Both the position numbers and the translations under genes were made by a program. From positions 1 through 64,000 of the forward strand of contig CAYSPJ010000007.1 in the NCBI GenBank assembly GCA_964432875.1: a DNA stretch of 64,000 bases, read 5' to 3'. The stretch's first letter is position 1. Each line of letters opens with the position of its first letter. A model generated the notes under the pieces. It was not told the origin of the DNA. It worked only from the letters and a program-made list of their open reading frames with translations, and ran no database searches. The stretch comes from JACJYE01 sp964432875 (lineage in GTDB: Bacteria > Bacteroidota > Bacteroidia > Chitinophagales > Saprospiraceae). Below, piece by piece: positions 31,238 to 41,113 of the stretch.

Positions 31238-33378
31238 TGGGAAACGAAACTCAACTTAAGGATAAAATCTTTACGGTAGCGCTTTTGGGCAACCCCAACT
31301 GCGGCAAATCTTCGGTATTTAACCAACTCACCGGCTTGCGGCAAAAAATCGGCAACTTCCCCGGCGTCACGGTTGATAAAAAGCTGGGCAGGACAAAATT
31401 GCCCGATGGGCGGGAAATCACGATTATTGACTTTCCTGGCACCTACAGCTTCTACCCTACTTCCAGCGATGAGCGCATCGTGGTCCAAACCTTATGTAAG
31501 CCGGCAGATGAGAACTACCCGGATGCCATCGTTTATATTGCCGATGCCACCCGGCTGGAAAAACACCTCTTGCTGCTTACCCAGTTGCGCGATTTGGGCC
31601 TGCCTCTCATCCTGGCCCTCAACATGGCGGATGTAGCCGACAAAGAGGGCTTAGATATAGATCACTTTGCGTTGGCATCTTCGCTGCGCCTACCCGTAGT
31701 CAAGCTCAGCGGCCGTACAGGCTTTGGCATCGAATCGCTCAAGCATGAGTTGCAGCTGCTGCTCGATGCCTACACCTCTTTCCAGCCCCCCCTTCCTTTT
31801 TACGAACTGTCGGATGCAGAAAAAAAGCTGGCTCTAGCGGTACAGGATATCTTGCCCGGCAGCAATCCTTACCAGGCGTTGTTGGCTGCTCACCACCACG
31901 ACTGGCTCCCCTTCCTCTCAGCGGCTCAGCGCAAGCTCATCATAGATCTTGTAGCGGAACACCATTTTGAACCGCTGCGCTCGCAGATTGAGGAGACGAT
32001 GCAGCGCTACGACAAATTCACGCCTATGGCGCGGCAGTCTATCCGCACGGCGGCAGCCGAGCGCCCGTCGGTTGCGGAGCGCCTGGATCTTATCCTGACG
32101 CACCGCCTTGCCGGGCCGCTTATTTTTATCCTGCTGATGCTGTTGGTTTTTCAGGCTATTTTTGCCTGGGCCACCTACCCCATGGACTGGATTGAAGCCC
32201 TTTTCTCCCTTGCGGGGGAGGGGGTGGGTAGGGTATTGCCAGATGGCTGGCTGTCCAGCCTCATCACCGATGGGATACTAGCTGGATTGGGGGGGATTAT
32301 GGTTTTCATCCCGCAAATTGCCATTTTATTCTTCCTCATTTCGCTCCTGGAAGAGGTGGGGTATATGGCCCGCGCCGCTTATATGTTTGACCGCCTCATG
32401 CAGTATTTCGGACTGAACGGGCGCAGCATCGTGGCGCTCATCTCAGGAGGCGCTTGCGCCATACCGGCCATCATGAGCACCCGCACCATCGGCAATTGGA
32501 AGGAGCGGCTGATCACCATTATGGTGACCCCCTTCATCAGTTGTTCGGCCCGCATCCCGGTCTATACGGTGCTTATCGGTTTTGTAGTGCCTTCTACCGT
32601 GGTTGGCGGCATCTTCAACTTGCAGGGTTTGGCTTTCATGGGTTTGTACTTACTGGGCATCATCGCGGCTTTATTGTCTGCCTGGATATTCAAGCTGATC
32701 CTCAAAACGAAGGAGCGTAGCTTCCTGATGCTGGAATTGCCGGAATACCGCAGCCCGGTCATGCGCAATGTGTTTCTGACCGTATGGGAAAAAGTGCGTT
32801 CCTTCGTGGTCGAAGCCGGGCGCATCATCATGGCGATTTCCGTCGTGCTATGGGCTTTGGCCAGTTTTGGGCCCCGTGCCGAGATGCAAGCCGCCCGGCT
32901 GGAAGCAGAAACCTTGGCCGTAGAGCGCCAATTGGATAAACAAGAGACGGACAACCTCATCGCTGCTCGTAAGATCGAAGCCTCCTTTGCCGGGCAACTC
33001 GGCAAATTCATTGAGCCGGCCATCGAGCCCCTGGGCTTCGACTGGAAGATCGGGATTGCCCTGATCACCTCCTTTGCCGCCCGCGAGGTCTTCGTCGGCA
33101 CCATGGCCACCATATATAGTATAGGCAGCGCGGAAGACGAATACTCCATCCGCGATCGCATGGCGCAGGAGCGCCACCCCATCACTGGCAAGCCAATCTA
33201 CAGCCTGGCCACCTCGCTTTCCCTTTTGCTATTCTACGTTTTCGCTATGCAGTGCATGAGCACCTTAGCCGTAGTGCGCCGAGAGACCAAAAGCTGGAAA
33301 TGGCCTCTGATCCAGTTTATCTTCATGACTGGGCTAGCCTATCTCAGCAGCTTGCTAGTCTATCAGGTTTGGGGGTAG
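31237..33378 (+). CDS. feoB: FeoB ferrous iron transporter
   Basis: A 713-residue protein. N-terminal G domain: G1 LLGNPNCGKSS (about residues 14-24), G3 DFPGTYSF, G4 NMAD. Two gate-type membrane repeats follow; the first contains GGIMVFIPQIAILFFLISLLEEVGYMARAAY (seen as LEEVGYMARAAYMFDR) and the conserved cysteine GGACAIPA; the second has AAREVFVGTMATIYS and the final helix bundle. FeoB moves Fe2+ across the inner membrane under low oxygen or low iron. It is slightly longer than the E. coli core between the repeats because of a charged helix (AARLEAETLAVERQLDKQE). No feoC is seen. Confidence 0.93.
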   Translation: MGNETQLKDKIFTVALLGNPNCGKSSVFNQLTGLRQKIGNFPGVTVDKKLGRTKLPDGREITIIDFPGTYSFYPTSSDERIVVQTLCKPADENYPDAIVYIADATRLEKHLLLLTQLRDLGLPLILALNMADVADKEGLDIDHFALASSLRLPVVKLSGRTGFGIESLKHELQLLLDAYTSFQPPLPFYELSDAEKKLALAVQDILPGSNPYQALLAAHHHDWLPFLSAAQRKLIIDLVAEHHFEPLRSQIEETMQRYDKFTPMARQSIRTAAAERPSVAERLDLILTHRLAGPLIFILLMLLVFQAIFAWATYPMDWIEALFSLAGEGVGRVLPDGWLSSLITDGILAGLGGIMVFIPQIAILFFLISLLEEVGYMARAAYMFDRLMQYFGLNGRSIVALISGGACAIPAIMSTRTIGNWKERLITIMVTPFISCSARIPVYTVLIGFVVPSTVVGGIFNLQGLAFMGLYLLGIIAALLSAWIFKLILKTKERSFLMLELPEYRSPVMRNVFLTVWEKVRSFVVEAGRIIMAISVVLWALASFGPRAEMQAARLEAETLAVERQLDKQETDNLIAARKIEASFAGQLGKFIEPAIEPLGFDWKIGIALITSFAAREVFVGTMATIYSIGSAEDEYSIRDRMAQERHPITGKPIYSLATSLSLLLFYVFAMQCMSTLAVVRRETKSWKWPLIQFIFMTGLAYLSSLLVYQVWG

Positions 33379-33802
33379 GCACTGCTCCAATGCCTGTTGA
33401 ATAGCATAGACAAAAACAACTCCTGCTGTAACTTTTTTGGAGGCATCCCTGCATGTTTTTCAGCCTTTTTATTTACAGTAGAAAAAAAACAGCCCTGGTT
33501 GTCATTATTTAGCGAATACATTTCTATCTTGTGCCCCATCATGAAATATTAGCGGCCTTCAAGGCGTTTTTACAAGCAGCTTGGTTGAAAGCAGGATAAC
33601 ACACACTCTATCCTCAGACCCTAAGCTTTATCGCTGTCACCCCTGGCTTTAACTAGCTATCCAAAACGCCTTCTTTCCTTATCAATGTCCGGACGTCAAG
33701 GATATTCTTATCCGAAACTTCCCGATTGTGGTGCCTTCTCGCGAAGAGAGGGTGATTACTTAATCCTGCCAGGCTATCATAGCCGGGCAAAAAAGTCATC
33801 GT
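33379..33802. other. Intergenic region between feoB and the DUF1800 gene, no gene seen
   Basis: These 424 bases are more AT-rich than the flanks and lack an open frame with normal codon use on either strand. A weak stem AGGCA/TGCCT lies just after feoB, without a T tract. No convincing TAnnTTTG box is found close to the DUF1800 start. It probably holds the feoB 3' end and the DUF1800 promoter. Confidence 0.5.
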
Positions 33803-35473
33803 ATGGATAGAAGAGCCGCTCTATCAACGCTGTTGCCCCGTGGGCCTCGCCAGGAGCGCGAGGCGCCGCGTGTGCTACACACTGGCCTGGCACCTTACAC
33901 CGGGCAGTGGGGGTTTCAACAAGCCTCCCACTTGCTGCGCCGAGGGATGTTTGGGCCAACCTACGCCCAGATCAAATGGGCCGTACAGCAAGGCAGAGAA
34001 GCAACTGTCAACAAATTATTTGAGGAGTTGCCAGCACCCACGCCGCCGGTGAGCACTTACTACACCAATGATCCTGGAGTGCCAATTGGAGCGACTTGGG
34101 TCAATGCCGTTTACCCCGGCATCAATATGGGGGCAGAAATGGGCTACCGCAGCCGAAGCCTGCTCTCCTGGGTAGTGGGCAACCTTTGGGAGGAAGGCAT
34201 GTCCATCCGCCAAAAACTGACCCTCTTTTGGCACAACCATTTCCCTATCGCCGAGGTATTGGATGCCAAACTGCGCTACAAATATTACCACCTGCTGAAC
34301 AGTTACGCCTGGGGGAACTTCCGGGAACTGACCAAAACCATGACCATCGACCCCTCGATGCTGAGATATCTCAATGGCAACCGCAACACCAATACGGCGC
34401 CCAATGAGAACTACGCTCGCGAGTTGCTGGAGTTGTTCACCATTGGGAAAGGTCCGGCAACAGGACCAGGCGATTACACCAACTACACCGAGCACGATGT
34501 GATGGAGATTGCCCGAGCCTTGACGGGATGGAAAGATTTTGGTGGCAATGCGACAAGTGGGGATGGGGCGGTCGGTGCCACCTTCAACCCCAACCAGCAC
34601 GATACGGGGACTAAGACCTTGTCTTATCGTTTCAACAACGTCGTCATCCCCAACTTGGGGGGGCAGGAATACGCCCACGTTATCGACATCATCTTCCAGC
34701 AAGATGAAGTGGCCCGTTACGTCTGTCGCCGACTATACCAGTGGTTCGTTTACTACGAAATCACCGAGGAGGCCGAGGTCAACGTCATTGAGCCCATGGC
34801 CCAGATATTGATCAGCAACGACTACCAAATCAAGCCTGCCTTGATAGCTTTGCTGTCTAGTGAGCACTTCTTCGATCCGGAGAATTACGGGGTGATGATC
34901 AAAAACCCCTGGGATTTCATCATGTCCACTTTGAAATCCTTAGAGGTCCAGTATTCGCAGCCACTGGCTCAGCGCTACGACTCTTGGTACAACTTCTTCG
35001 GGCGGGCGGGGCAAATGCAGATGGACTACTTTAACATCCCCGACGTGGCGGGCTGGAAAGCCTATTTCCTGGCACCGCAATATTATCGCAACTGGATTAG
35101 CGCAGCTACTCTTCCGCACCGCATGCAACTGACGGATCGCTTGATCACTACCGGCGAATCGCCTTTTCAGAGCAATGGTCAATTAATGCGCATCAACGTC
35201 TTGGCTTTGATCCAAACGCTGGACAACCCCAGCGACCCCAATGCCGTAGTCGAAGATTTTTCGCGGATTTTACACCCTAAGCCGCTCACCGACAGCCAGA
35301 AGAATGCCTTGAAGGCCATCCTCCTGCCGGGCTTGCCCGACTTTGAGTGGACGGTGGAGTATGGGCAATATGCCCAGAACCCCAGCAACTCGTCCCTGGC
35401 TTCTGCGGTAGAGACGAAGCTCAGAGCGCTGATCAAAGCGATGCTAAACATGCCGGAATTTTATTTAAGCTGA
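33803..35473 (+). CDS. DUF1800 family protein
   Basis: A 556-residue protein. Typical DUF1800 (PF08811) features: HLLRRGMFGPTYAQIKWA near residue 45, KLTLFWHNHFPI about 137-148, SYAWGNFRELTKTMTIDPSMLRYLNGN (seen as MLRYLNGNRNTNTAPNENYARELLELFTIG, in pieces), and FDPENYGVMIKNPWDFIM. The NENYARELLELF motif is the family hallmark. In Bacteroidota it is nearly always paired with a DUF1501 protein, as here (19-base gap). Function is unknown; no signal peptide is obvious at this start, although DUF1800 proteins are generally thought to act outside the cytoplasm with their partner. Confidence 0.88.
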   Translation: MDRRAALSTLLPRGPRQEREAPRVLHTGLAPYTGQWGFQQASHLLRRGMFGPTYAQIKWAVQQGREATVNKLFEELPAPTPPVSTYYTNDPGVPIGATWVNAVYPGINMGAEMGYRSRSLLSWVVGNLWEEGMSIRQKLTLFWHNHFPIAEVLDAKLRYKYYHLLNSYAWGNFRELTKTMTIDPSMLRYLNGNRNTNTAPNENYARELLELFTIGKGPATGPGDYTNYTEHDVMEIARALTGWKDFGGNATSGDGAVGATFNPNQHDTGTKTLSYRFNNVVIPNLGGQEYAHVIDIIFQQDEVARYVCRRLYQWFVYYEITEEAEVNVIEPMAQILISNDYQIKPALIALLSSEHFFDPENYGVMIKNPWDFIMSTLKSLEVQYSQPLAQRYDSWYNFFGRAGQMQMDYFNIPDVAGWKAYFLAPQYYRNWISAATLPHRMQLTDRLITTGESPFQSNGQLMRINVLALIQTLDNPSDPNAVVEDFSRILHPKPLTDSQKNALKAILLPGLPDFEWTVEYGQYAQNPSNSSLASAVETKLRALIKAMLNMPEFYLS

Positions 35474-35492
35474 TTTTTCAATTGCAACTGTT

Positions 35493-37046
35493 ATGAAAAG
35501 GAGAGATTTCATTAAAACAGCAGGGGCAGCCGCCAGTATCCCGCTCTTTGTCAACGGGATGAATATGTCGGTGCTGGCCAGGCCCCTATTGTTCAATGCT
35601 ATGAATATCGACTCGGATCGAGTATTGGTCCTCGTCCAACTCAATGGTGGCAACGACGGGCTGAATACCCTCGTGCCCATCGATCAGTATGATCGGCTAT
35701 TCAATGCCCGGTCCAATGTCCTGTTGCCGGAGTCCAGCCTCATCCCTGTAACCGACACTCTGGGCTTTCACCCCCGGATGACGGGGATCAAAGGGCTGTA
35801 TGATGATGGTAAGCTGGGCATCATCCAGAGCGTGGGTTACCCCAACCAGAACCGTTCGCACTTCCGCTCGATGGAGATTTGGTCCTCGGCTTCGCCAGCC
35901 GATCAATTCTATGTGACGGGCTGGCTGGGCCGCCCCCTGGACCGGCAGAACCCTGGCTACCCCTTAGGCTACCCCAATACGGCATTCCCTCACCCCTTCG
36001 CCATCTCGATGGGCAATTTCGTATCGGAAACCTGCCAGGGCACGGGGGCCAACTATGCCATGACCCTCAACGACCCCTTTACGCTGGGGCAATTGGCAGA
36101 ATGGGGGGGAGAGCCGCTGGGCACCAGTATCTACGATGAGGAGCTAGCCTTCCTGCGCATGACCATCGGCCAGACTAATGCCTTTGCCGAAGGCATCGTG
36201 GCGGCGGCTAATGCAGGCAACAACCTGGCCAATTATCCCAACACGACCTTGGCTACCCAGCTCCGGCACGTCGCCCGCCTCATTGCTGGAGGCTTGCAGA
36301 CCAAGATATATACGGTAAGCCTGGGCGGGTTCGATACACACTCGACCCAAGTCGCTCACAATGACAAGACCGCCGGCGAACATGCCGACTTGCTCAATAC
36401 CTTGTCGGACGCCATGGCGGCCTTCCAGCAAGACCTCATCCAGCTTGGCGCCGACCAGCGGGTCGTCACGATGACCTTCTCTGAGTTTGGGCGGCAGATA
36501 CGCTCCAACGGCAGCTTGGGCACTGACCATGGCGCAGCGGCGCCGCTGTTCCTGTTTGGGTCTTGCGTAAACCCGCAGATACTCGGGCAAAACCCTGAAA
36601 TCCCCAGCCAAGTGAGCCCGCAAGAGGCCGTGCCGATGCAATACGACTTCAGGGATGTCTATGGCTCCGTCCTTATGGATTGGTTTGGAGTGCCGGAGGA
36701 TGATATCCGCACCATCCTCTACCAAGGTTTTCAGCATCTGCCCATCGTCACCTTTTGCAATGTGACCGATACCAGAGAGCAAGAGGCAGAAGCCCCGATC
36801 GAGGCCTTGTCGTTCCCCAACCCCTTCCGGGATTGGACGGTCATCCGTTTCACGAGCGGGGATGAATGGGTACGGCTCAGCATCTTCAACGCCTTAGGCA
36901 GCGAGATACAAGTGCTCAGCAATCAGCGCTTCAGCGCGGGTGAGCACGAAGTACGCTTTGACGGCAGCCGCCTGCCGGCTGGCAACTACTATTTCCGCCT
37001 GGCCATGGGCAGCCGTCAGCAGACGTTTATAATGCTGAAACTATGA
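35493..37046 (+). CDS. DUF1501 family protein with Tat signal and T9SS sorting domain
   Basis: A 517-residue protein. The N-terminus MKRRDFIKTAGAAASIPLF is a clear twin-arginine signal (RRDF plus a mild hydrophobic stretch). DUF1501 (PF07394) runs from about 45 to 420: VQLNGGNDGLNTLVPID, SHFRSMEIWSSA, LGGFDTHSTQVAHN, MTFSEFGRQIRSNGSLGTDHG (shown as FSEFGRQIRSNGS and GTDHGAAAPLF). These residues resemble the alkaline-phosphatase/sulfatase superfamily. From about 435 to 517 follows a type A T9SS sorting domain (SFPNPFRDWTVIRF ... QTFIMLKL). Export therefore probably uses Tat first and T9SS second, and the folded protein ends on the cell surface. Operon with the DUF1800 gene. Confidence 0.88.
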   Translation: MKRRDFIKTAGAAASIPLFVNGMNMSVLARPLLFNAMNIDSDRVLVLVQLNGGNDGLNTLVPIDQYDRLFNARSNVLLPESSLIPVTDTLGFHPRMTGIKGLYDDGKLGIIQSVGYPNQNRSHFRSMEIWSSASPADQFYVTGWLGRPLDRQNPGYPLGYPNTAFPHPFAISMGNFVSETCQGTGANYAMTLNDPFTLGQLAEWGGEPLGTSIYDEELAFLRMTIGQTNAFAEGIVAAANAGNNLANYPNTTLATQLRHVARLIAGGLQTKIYTVSLGGFDTHSTQVAHNDKTAGEHADLLNTLSDAMAAFQQDLIQLGADQRVVTMTFSEFGRQIRSNGSLGTDHGAAAPLFLFGSCVNPQILGQNPEIPSQVSPQEAVPMQYDFRDVYGSVLMDWFGVPEDDIRTILYQGFQHLPIVTFCNVTDTREQEAEAPIEALSFPNPFRDWTVIRFTSGDEWVRLSIFNALGSEIQVLSNQRFSAGEHEVRFDGSRLPAGNYYFRLAMGSRQQTFIMLKL

Positions 37047-37246
37047 TCTTATGCTTTGTCACGGCTGGTTGAAAAATCGAAGATCACGCGGTAGCGAGAA
37101 GGAGATGAAGCCAGCCGTGCCTTGGCATAAAACCATATCAAAGCTAATATTGGCAGCAGGATTAACAAAAAATGCTTGTTTGCCTACAAATCTGTTCGTA
37201 TAATTGGGGCTTATATTATTGCACTAGACCTATTAAACGAATTGAT

Positions 37247-38002
37247 ATGCACCGCAAACTGATCCTGCTGCCATTCCTTTTATTTGTTGCCCTGGGCGCT
37301 CAGGCCCAGGAAGAAGCCCCCCAGCCACCGGAACCGAAAATATATTCCACCTCCGGCGGCGAATTGATTTTTTCCTTCGCCAATGTAACCAACGGTGGTG
37401 AGGACGTGAGCACCAATCTGCGCTTTACCGGCTTCTTCCACCTGGCCGAGTACTGGCACTTTGACTTTACCGACAACTTTGGCATGTTCACTGGCTTTGG
37501 CCTGCGCAATGTGGGTATCATCACGAAAGATGATGGCATCATCATCCGCAAACATGCCAACATCCTGACGGAGGAGACCGAGGACGTCACGATCAAACGC
37601 CGTGCTTATTCCCTGGGGGTCCCCTTGGCCATGAAACTGGGCGACTTCAACCGCCGTGTGTTTTTCTACGCCGGTGGCGAGGCCGAACTGATGTTCCATT
37701 ACAAAGAGAAGCTCTTTATTGATGGGGATAAGGAGAAGAAGTTCAATGAATGGTTTAGCAAGCGCACCAACCTCATCAATCCTTCCCTCTTTGGCGGCAT
37801 CCAGTTTCGTAGCGGTGCCAACCTCAAGTTTAAGTACTATCTGTTGGATTTCCTCAACCAGGAATACACTGAGCGCACTGGCGGCATTTCCCAGCAGCCT
37901 TACCGCAACCTGGAGAGCCAGATGTTCTACCTATCGCTATCCTGGAACCTGCGTACTGGCCGTAAAAGCAAATCTGCCGATGCGCTAGAGCGGCGTACCT
38001 GA
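37247..38002 (+). CDS. Outer-membrane beta-barrel protein
   Basis: A 251-residue protein with signal peptide MHRKLILLPFLLFVALGAQA. The rest is rich in alternating aromatic/polar strands typical of small Bacteroidota porin-like barrels: GELIFSFANV, LRFTGFFHLAEYWHFDFTD, MFTGFGLRNVGIITKD, AYSLGVPLAMKLGDF, VFFYAGGEAELMFHYKEK, and a last strand QMFYLSLSWNL. A short charged tail follows. Ligand or pore role is unknown. ATG 37247 is chosen because it places the signal peptide at the N-terminus; the frame is open upstream to 37172 but that part is not signal-like. Convergent with the decarboxylase gene. Confidence 0.75.
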   Translation: MHRKLILLPFLLFVALGAQAQEEAPQPPEPKIYSTSGGELIFSFANVTNGGEDVSTNLRFTGFFHLAEYWHFDFTDNFGMFTGFGLRNVGIITKDDGIIIRKHANILTEETEDVTIKRRAYSLGVPLAMKLGDFNRRVFFYAGGEAELMFHYKEKLFIDGDKEKKFNEWFSKRTNLINPSLFGGIQFRSGANLKFKYYLLDFLNQEYTERTGGISQQPYRNLESQMFYLSLSWNLRTGRKSKSADALERRT

Positions 38003-38037
38003 TGCACCCCCGGCGATCGCTTTGAAAAGCCCCCTGC

Positions 38038-39483
38038 CTAAATGCCCGCCGGCCTGGCCTGCAACGCTGACACCCCGCGCTGCAGCACCTCGATACACAG
38101 CTCTATTTCGCGCAGGTGGGTACGGAAGCTCAACACCGCCAGGCGGATCCAATATTCGCCATTGATGCTGGTGGAGGAGAGGAAGACGCGGCCATCGCGG
38201 CGCACGTATTCCAGCAACTGCTCGTTGAAGCGGTTGGCATCGCCCTCGGGGGGGCGGTAGCGGAAAAGCATGATGGACAACTCAGGAGGCGGGCCGGCCT
38301 CAAAGCCCAACCCCTGGATTTTTTCGTAAAAATACTGACATAGCGCAGCCTTTTCAGCCAATGCTGCCCGGAAGGGTTGAAGGCCTAACAATTGTAAGGG
38401 GAGCCAGAGGCGTAGGCCGCGGAAATGCTTGGTAAGCTCCGGGGAGAGGTCGGCCGGCGACCATTCTTCCCAAAGGCGTTGGGCATCCTGCATATAGTTG
38501 GCCTTGTAAAAGTGGGCGTTATAAAGCGCCTCCACGTTTTTAATCAGTACGGCGCCGAGGCCATAAGGCAAAAAGAGCCCTTTATGGGGATCGATTACCA
38601 CCGAATCAGAGCGTTCAATACCGACGAAACGCCCCTTGAGTTCTTCTACCAGGATAAAGAAGCCGCCATAAGCGGCATCAACGTGAAACCAGAGGCCATA
38701 CTGCTGCGCCAGATCGGCGATAGCATTAAGAGGGTCAACGGCACCCGTATCAGTGGTTCCGGCAGAGCCGACTACCAGGAAGGGTTCCAGCCCTTGGGCA
38801 ATATCTTGTTGTAGTTGCTGGTGCAGCGCCCCCGTATCCATGCGGAAGCGCTGGTCAATAGGGATGTAGCGGATGACGGCCTCGCCCAAGCCAGCAATGC
38901 GCAAGGCTTTCTGCACACAGTGGTGCACCTGGCTGGTGAGATAAACTACCGCTTGCCCTACTTTGGCAGCCTTGATGCCTTTGAAGTCGCGTGCTGCCGT
39001 AATCGCAATGAGGTTGGCCACCGAACCTCCAGAAGCCAGGTTGCCAAGGGCATCTTCGGGGTAGCCAATCAGTTGGCACATCCAACGGATGAGGCTGTTT
39101 TCCATGCGCACTGCGCCAGGATTAGCGAAAAACAGGCCAGCATAACGGTTGGTAACAGCGGCCAAATAATCGCCCAGGGCCGCCGGGAAGATACCGCCGC
39201 CCGGCACATAGCCTAAATGGCCGCCGGAAGCGGGGTTGATGCCCTGCCGGTCAACTTGCTGCTCCAGCTCCTGCAAAAGGGCACCTAAATCCCTCCCGGT
39301 TTCCGTTGTTTCCAGACTAAACCCCTCGCCCAAAGACGGTTCGTCATAAGCTTTCAGCGCTTCAATGCGGTTGATAAAATCATCGGCATAAGCCTGGATG
39401 GCAGCATTCCAGGCATCGCGCTGAGCCTGAGCCGGCTCCAATTGGCGCGCAAGCTGTTCTAATTCTTGGAGGCGGTCAATCAT
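38038..39483 (-). CDS. PLP-dependent group II decarboxylase-like enzyme
   Basis: A 481-residue fold-type I PLP enzyme. SGGHLGYVPGGGIFPAALGDYLA (seen as HLGYVPGGG), NLASGGSVANLIAITAARD for phosphate binding, SQVHHCVQKALRI with the ring-stacking His, FHVDAAYGGFF with the pyridine Asp, and SVVIDPHKGLFLPYG with the Schiff-base Lys are in the order of aromatic-amino-acid/glutamate/diaminobutyrate decarboxylases (PF00282). The GTTDTGAVDPL loop is also typical. The substrate cannot be determined. It is a single gene divergent from the Sua5-type gene. Confidence 0.85.
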   Translation of the reverse strand: MIDRLQELEQLARQLEPAQAQRDAWNAAIQAYADDFINRIEALKAYDEPSLGEGFSLETTETGRDLGALLQELEQQVDRQGINPASGGHLGYVPGGGIFPAALGDYLAAVTNRYAGLFFANPGAVRMENSLIRWMCQLIGYPEDALGNLASGGSVANLIAITAARDFKGIKAAKVGQAVVYLTSQVHHCVQKALRIAGLGEAVIRYIPIDQRFRMDTGALHQQLQQDIAQGLEPFLVVGSAGTTDTGAVDPLNAIADLAQQYGLWFHVDAAYGGFFILVEELKGRFVGIERSDSVVIDPHKGLFLPYGLGAVLIKNVEALYNAHFYKANYMQDAQRLWEEWSPADLSPELTKHFRGLRLWLPLQLLGLQPFRAALAEKAALCQYFYEKIQGLGFEAGPPPELSIMLFRYRPPEGDANRFNEQLLEYVRRDGRVFLSSTSINGEYWIRLAVLSFRTHLREIELCIEVLQRGVSALQARPAGI

Positions 39484-39503
39484 ATACCCTCTTTTTTAGC
39501 GCT

Positions 39504-39550
39504 CAAACCTATGAAAAATCCTTCAAACTGCCGACATCCGCTTACCTTTG
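39504..39550. promoter_or_regulatory. Divergent -7 boxes between decarboxylase and Sua5-type genes
   Basis: Minus strand TAGGTTTG (39511-39504), 20 bases before the decarboxylase ATG. Plus strand TACCTTTG (39543-39550), 93 bases before the Sua5-type ATG. Neither has an ideal -33 partner. Confidence 0.4.
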
Positions 39551-39643
39551 AGGCGGCTTGGCAATATATCCGGGAAGCAAGCGGAGCGGTAAAAGCACAA
39601 TCCTGCTGCCTTTTTGTTTAGAAGATAAAGCAACTACAAGTTC

Positions 39644-40594
39644 ATGATTGGAAAGGACTTAGAACGCGCCATCGCGCTATTGCAGCAAGAGGAAGTAGTG
39701 GCCATCCCCACCGAGACGGTCTATGGGCTGGCGGGCAATGCATTCAGCCCCAGAGCGGTTTCGACTATTTTTGCCGTCAAGGAGCGCCCTTCCTTTGACC
39801 CCCTGATTGTGCATACCAATGATTTCGAGCGGGCGGCAAGCTTCACGGCAGAAATACCCGCTCTGGCCTGGCGCCTCGCCCAGCACTTTATGCCGGGGCC
39901 GCTCACCCTGTTGTTGCCCAAAACAGAAAACATACCCGACATCGTCACGGCGGGCTTGCCACAAGTGGCGGTGCGCGTACCCAGCCACCCCCTGGCTCAA
40001 GCATTGCTGTCATTGCTGGATTTCCCCCTCGCAGCGCCGAGCGCCAACCCCTTTGGCTACATCAGCCCAACCACTGCCGAGCATGTGGAACAGCAGCTCG
40101 GCAGCCGCATCCCCTATATCCTGGATGGCGGGCCTTGCCAAGTAGGGCTGGAAAGCACCATCGTCGGGTTTGAAGACAGCCAAGCCGTCGTCTATCGCCA
40201 AGGCGGACTGGCATTAGAAGCACTGGAAAAAATAGCCGGGCCGCTCCTGGTGCGGCCTCATTCTACCTCTAACCCTCTGGCACCCGGCATGCTGAAAAGC
40301 CACTACGCCCCCCGCGCCCCATTAATATTGGGGCACTTGGAAGAACTCCGGGAGCGCTACCAGGGGAAAAACATCGGCATCATCGCTTTCCGGCAAGCCT
40401 TGCCCCAAATCCCCGCTGAACACCAACTCATCCTGTCGCCATCAGGCGACCAGGCAGAAGCTGCACGCAACCTCTTCGCGGGCATGCGCCTTCTGGATAG
40501 CCTGGGCCTCGACCTCATCCTCGCCGAACTGGTACCGGAAGAAGGGCTGGGCAGAGCGATCAATGATCGCCTAAGGCGGGCAGCAGCCAGCTGA
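39644..40594 (+). CDS. tsaC: L-threonylcarbamoyladenylate synthase (Sua5/TsaC type)
   Basis: A 316-residue cytosolic enzyme. The YrdC/Sua5 core (about 1-200) shows VVAIPTETVYGLAGNAF, KERPSFDPLIVH, FMPGPLTLLLPKT, VAVRVPSHPLAQALL and FPLAAPSANPFGYISPT. A C-terminal Sua5 domain (about 225-316) makes it the long form; APGMLKSHYAPRAPL is the linker that closes over the active site. It makes threonylcarbamoyl-AMP from threonine, bicarbonate and ATP for the universal t6A37 tRNA modification. It is a single gene followed by a long AT-rich spacer before the polysaccharide locus. Confidence 0.93.
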   Translation: MIGKDLERAIALLQQEEVVAIPTETVYGLAGNAFSPRAVSTIFAVKERPSFDPLIVHTNDFERAASFTAEIPALAWRLAQHFMPGPLTLLLPKTENIPDIVTAGLPQVAVRVPSHPLAQALLSLLDFPLAAPSANPFGYISPTTAEHVEQQLGSRIPYILDGGPCQVGLESTIVGFEDSQAVVYRQGGLALEALEKIAGPLLVRPHSTSNPLAPGMLKSHYAPRAPLILGHLEELRERYQGKNIGIIAFRQALPQIPAEHQLILSPSGDQAEAARNLFAGMRLLDSLGLDLILAELVPEEGLGRAINDRLRRAAAS

Positions 40595-41113
40595 CAAAGA
40601 AAAAAAATGTATATTTCAGCCAAAGCAAAAAAGCGATATTCTGTTTTATTCACGAATGGAAAAATATGATTTTTCGTCAGGAGTTTGTCAAAATATCCTT
40701 CGCCTAAAAACCCCTCTAATCGGTGAAACTATTTCAGCTGCTTCATTGTTATAGGTGTGATTAAAAAATGGCATGGGCTTGTTTTTTTGATTAAGGAAAA
40801 AATCATCCCTGCTGTGCGCCTAGACATCCTAAGCGTAGTGATAACTTATCTGCAACTAACTACTCTAAATAAAGAAGACTGGATGCGTAGTAATTCATGT
40901 CTTTGAGAGGTAAGATGTTTTTATTGACTACCCTTTCCCCCTTTAGGCATTTTACCTCCCTGCGCAGTTACGTGTCCCTGTTTTTTCTCTAAAACGCGCA
41001 ATCCCTATTTTCGACAACCTTCCCCCACAATTGAGCTCACTGCTTGTCGCAGGCCGAGATTAGAGAGGGTACGCCCGATTATTCGAGCGTATAAAACTAA
41101 AAAACTAAGCGAA
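40595..41113 (+). promoter_or_regulatory. AT-rich 519-bp leader region before the exopolysaccharide locus
   Basis: No open frame with gene-like codon use is found on either strand, and the GC content is clearly lower than in flanking genes. It directly precedes a NusG/UpxY-like antiterminator gene, whose relatives act on RNA polymerase within the untranslated leader of the same polysaccharide operon. The region should therefore contain the operon promoter and leader. I could not find a full TTTG/TAnnTTTG promoter; a TTTG lies at 40902-40905. Confidence 0.4.
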
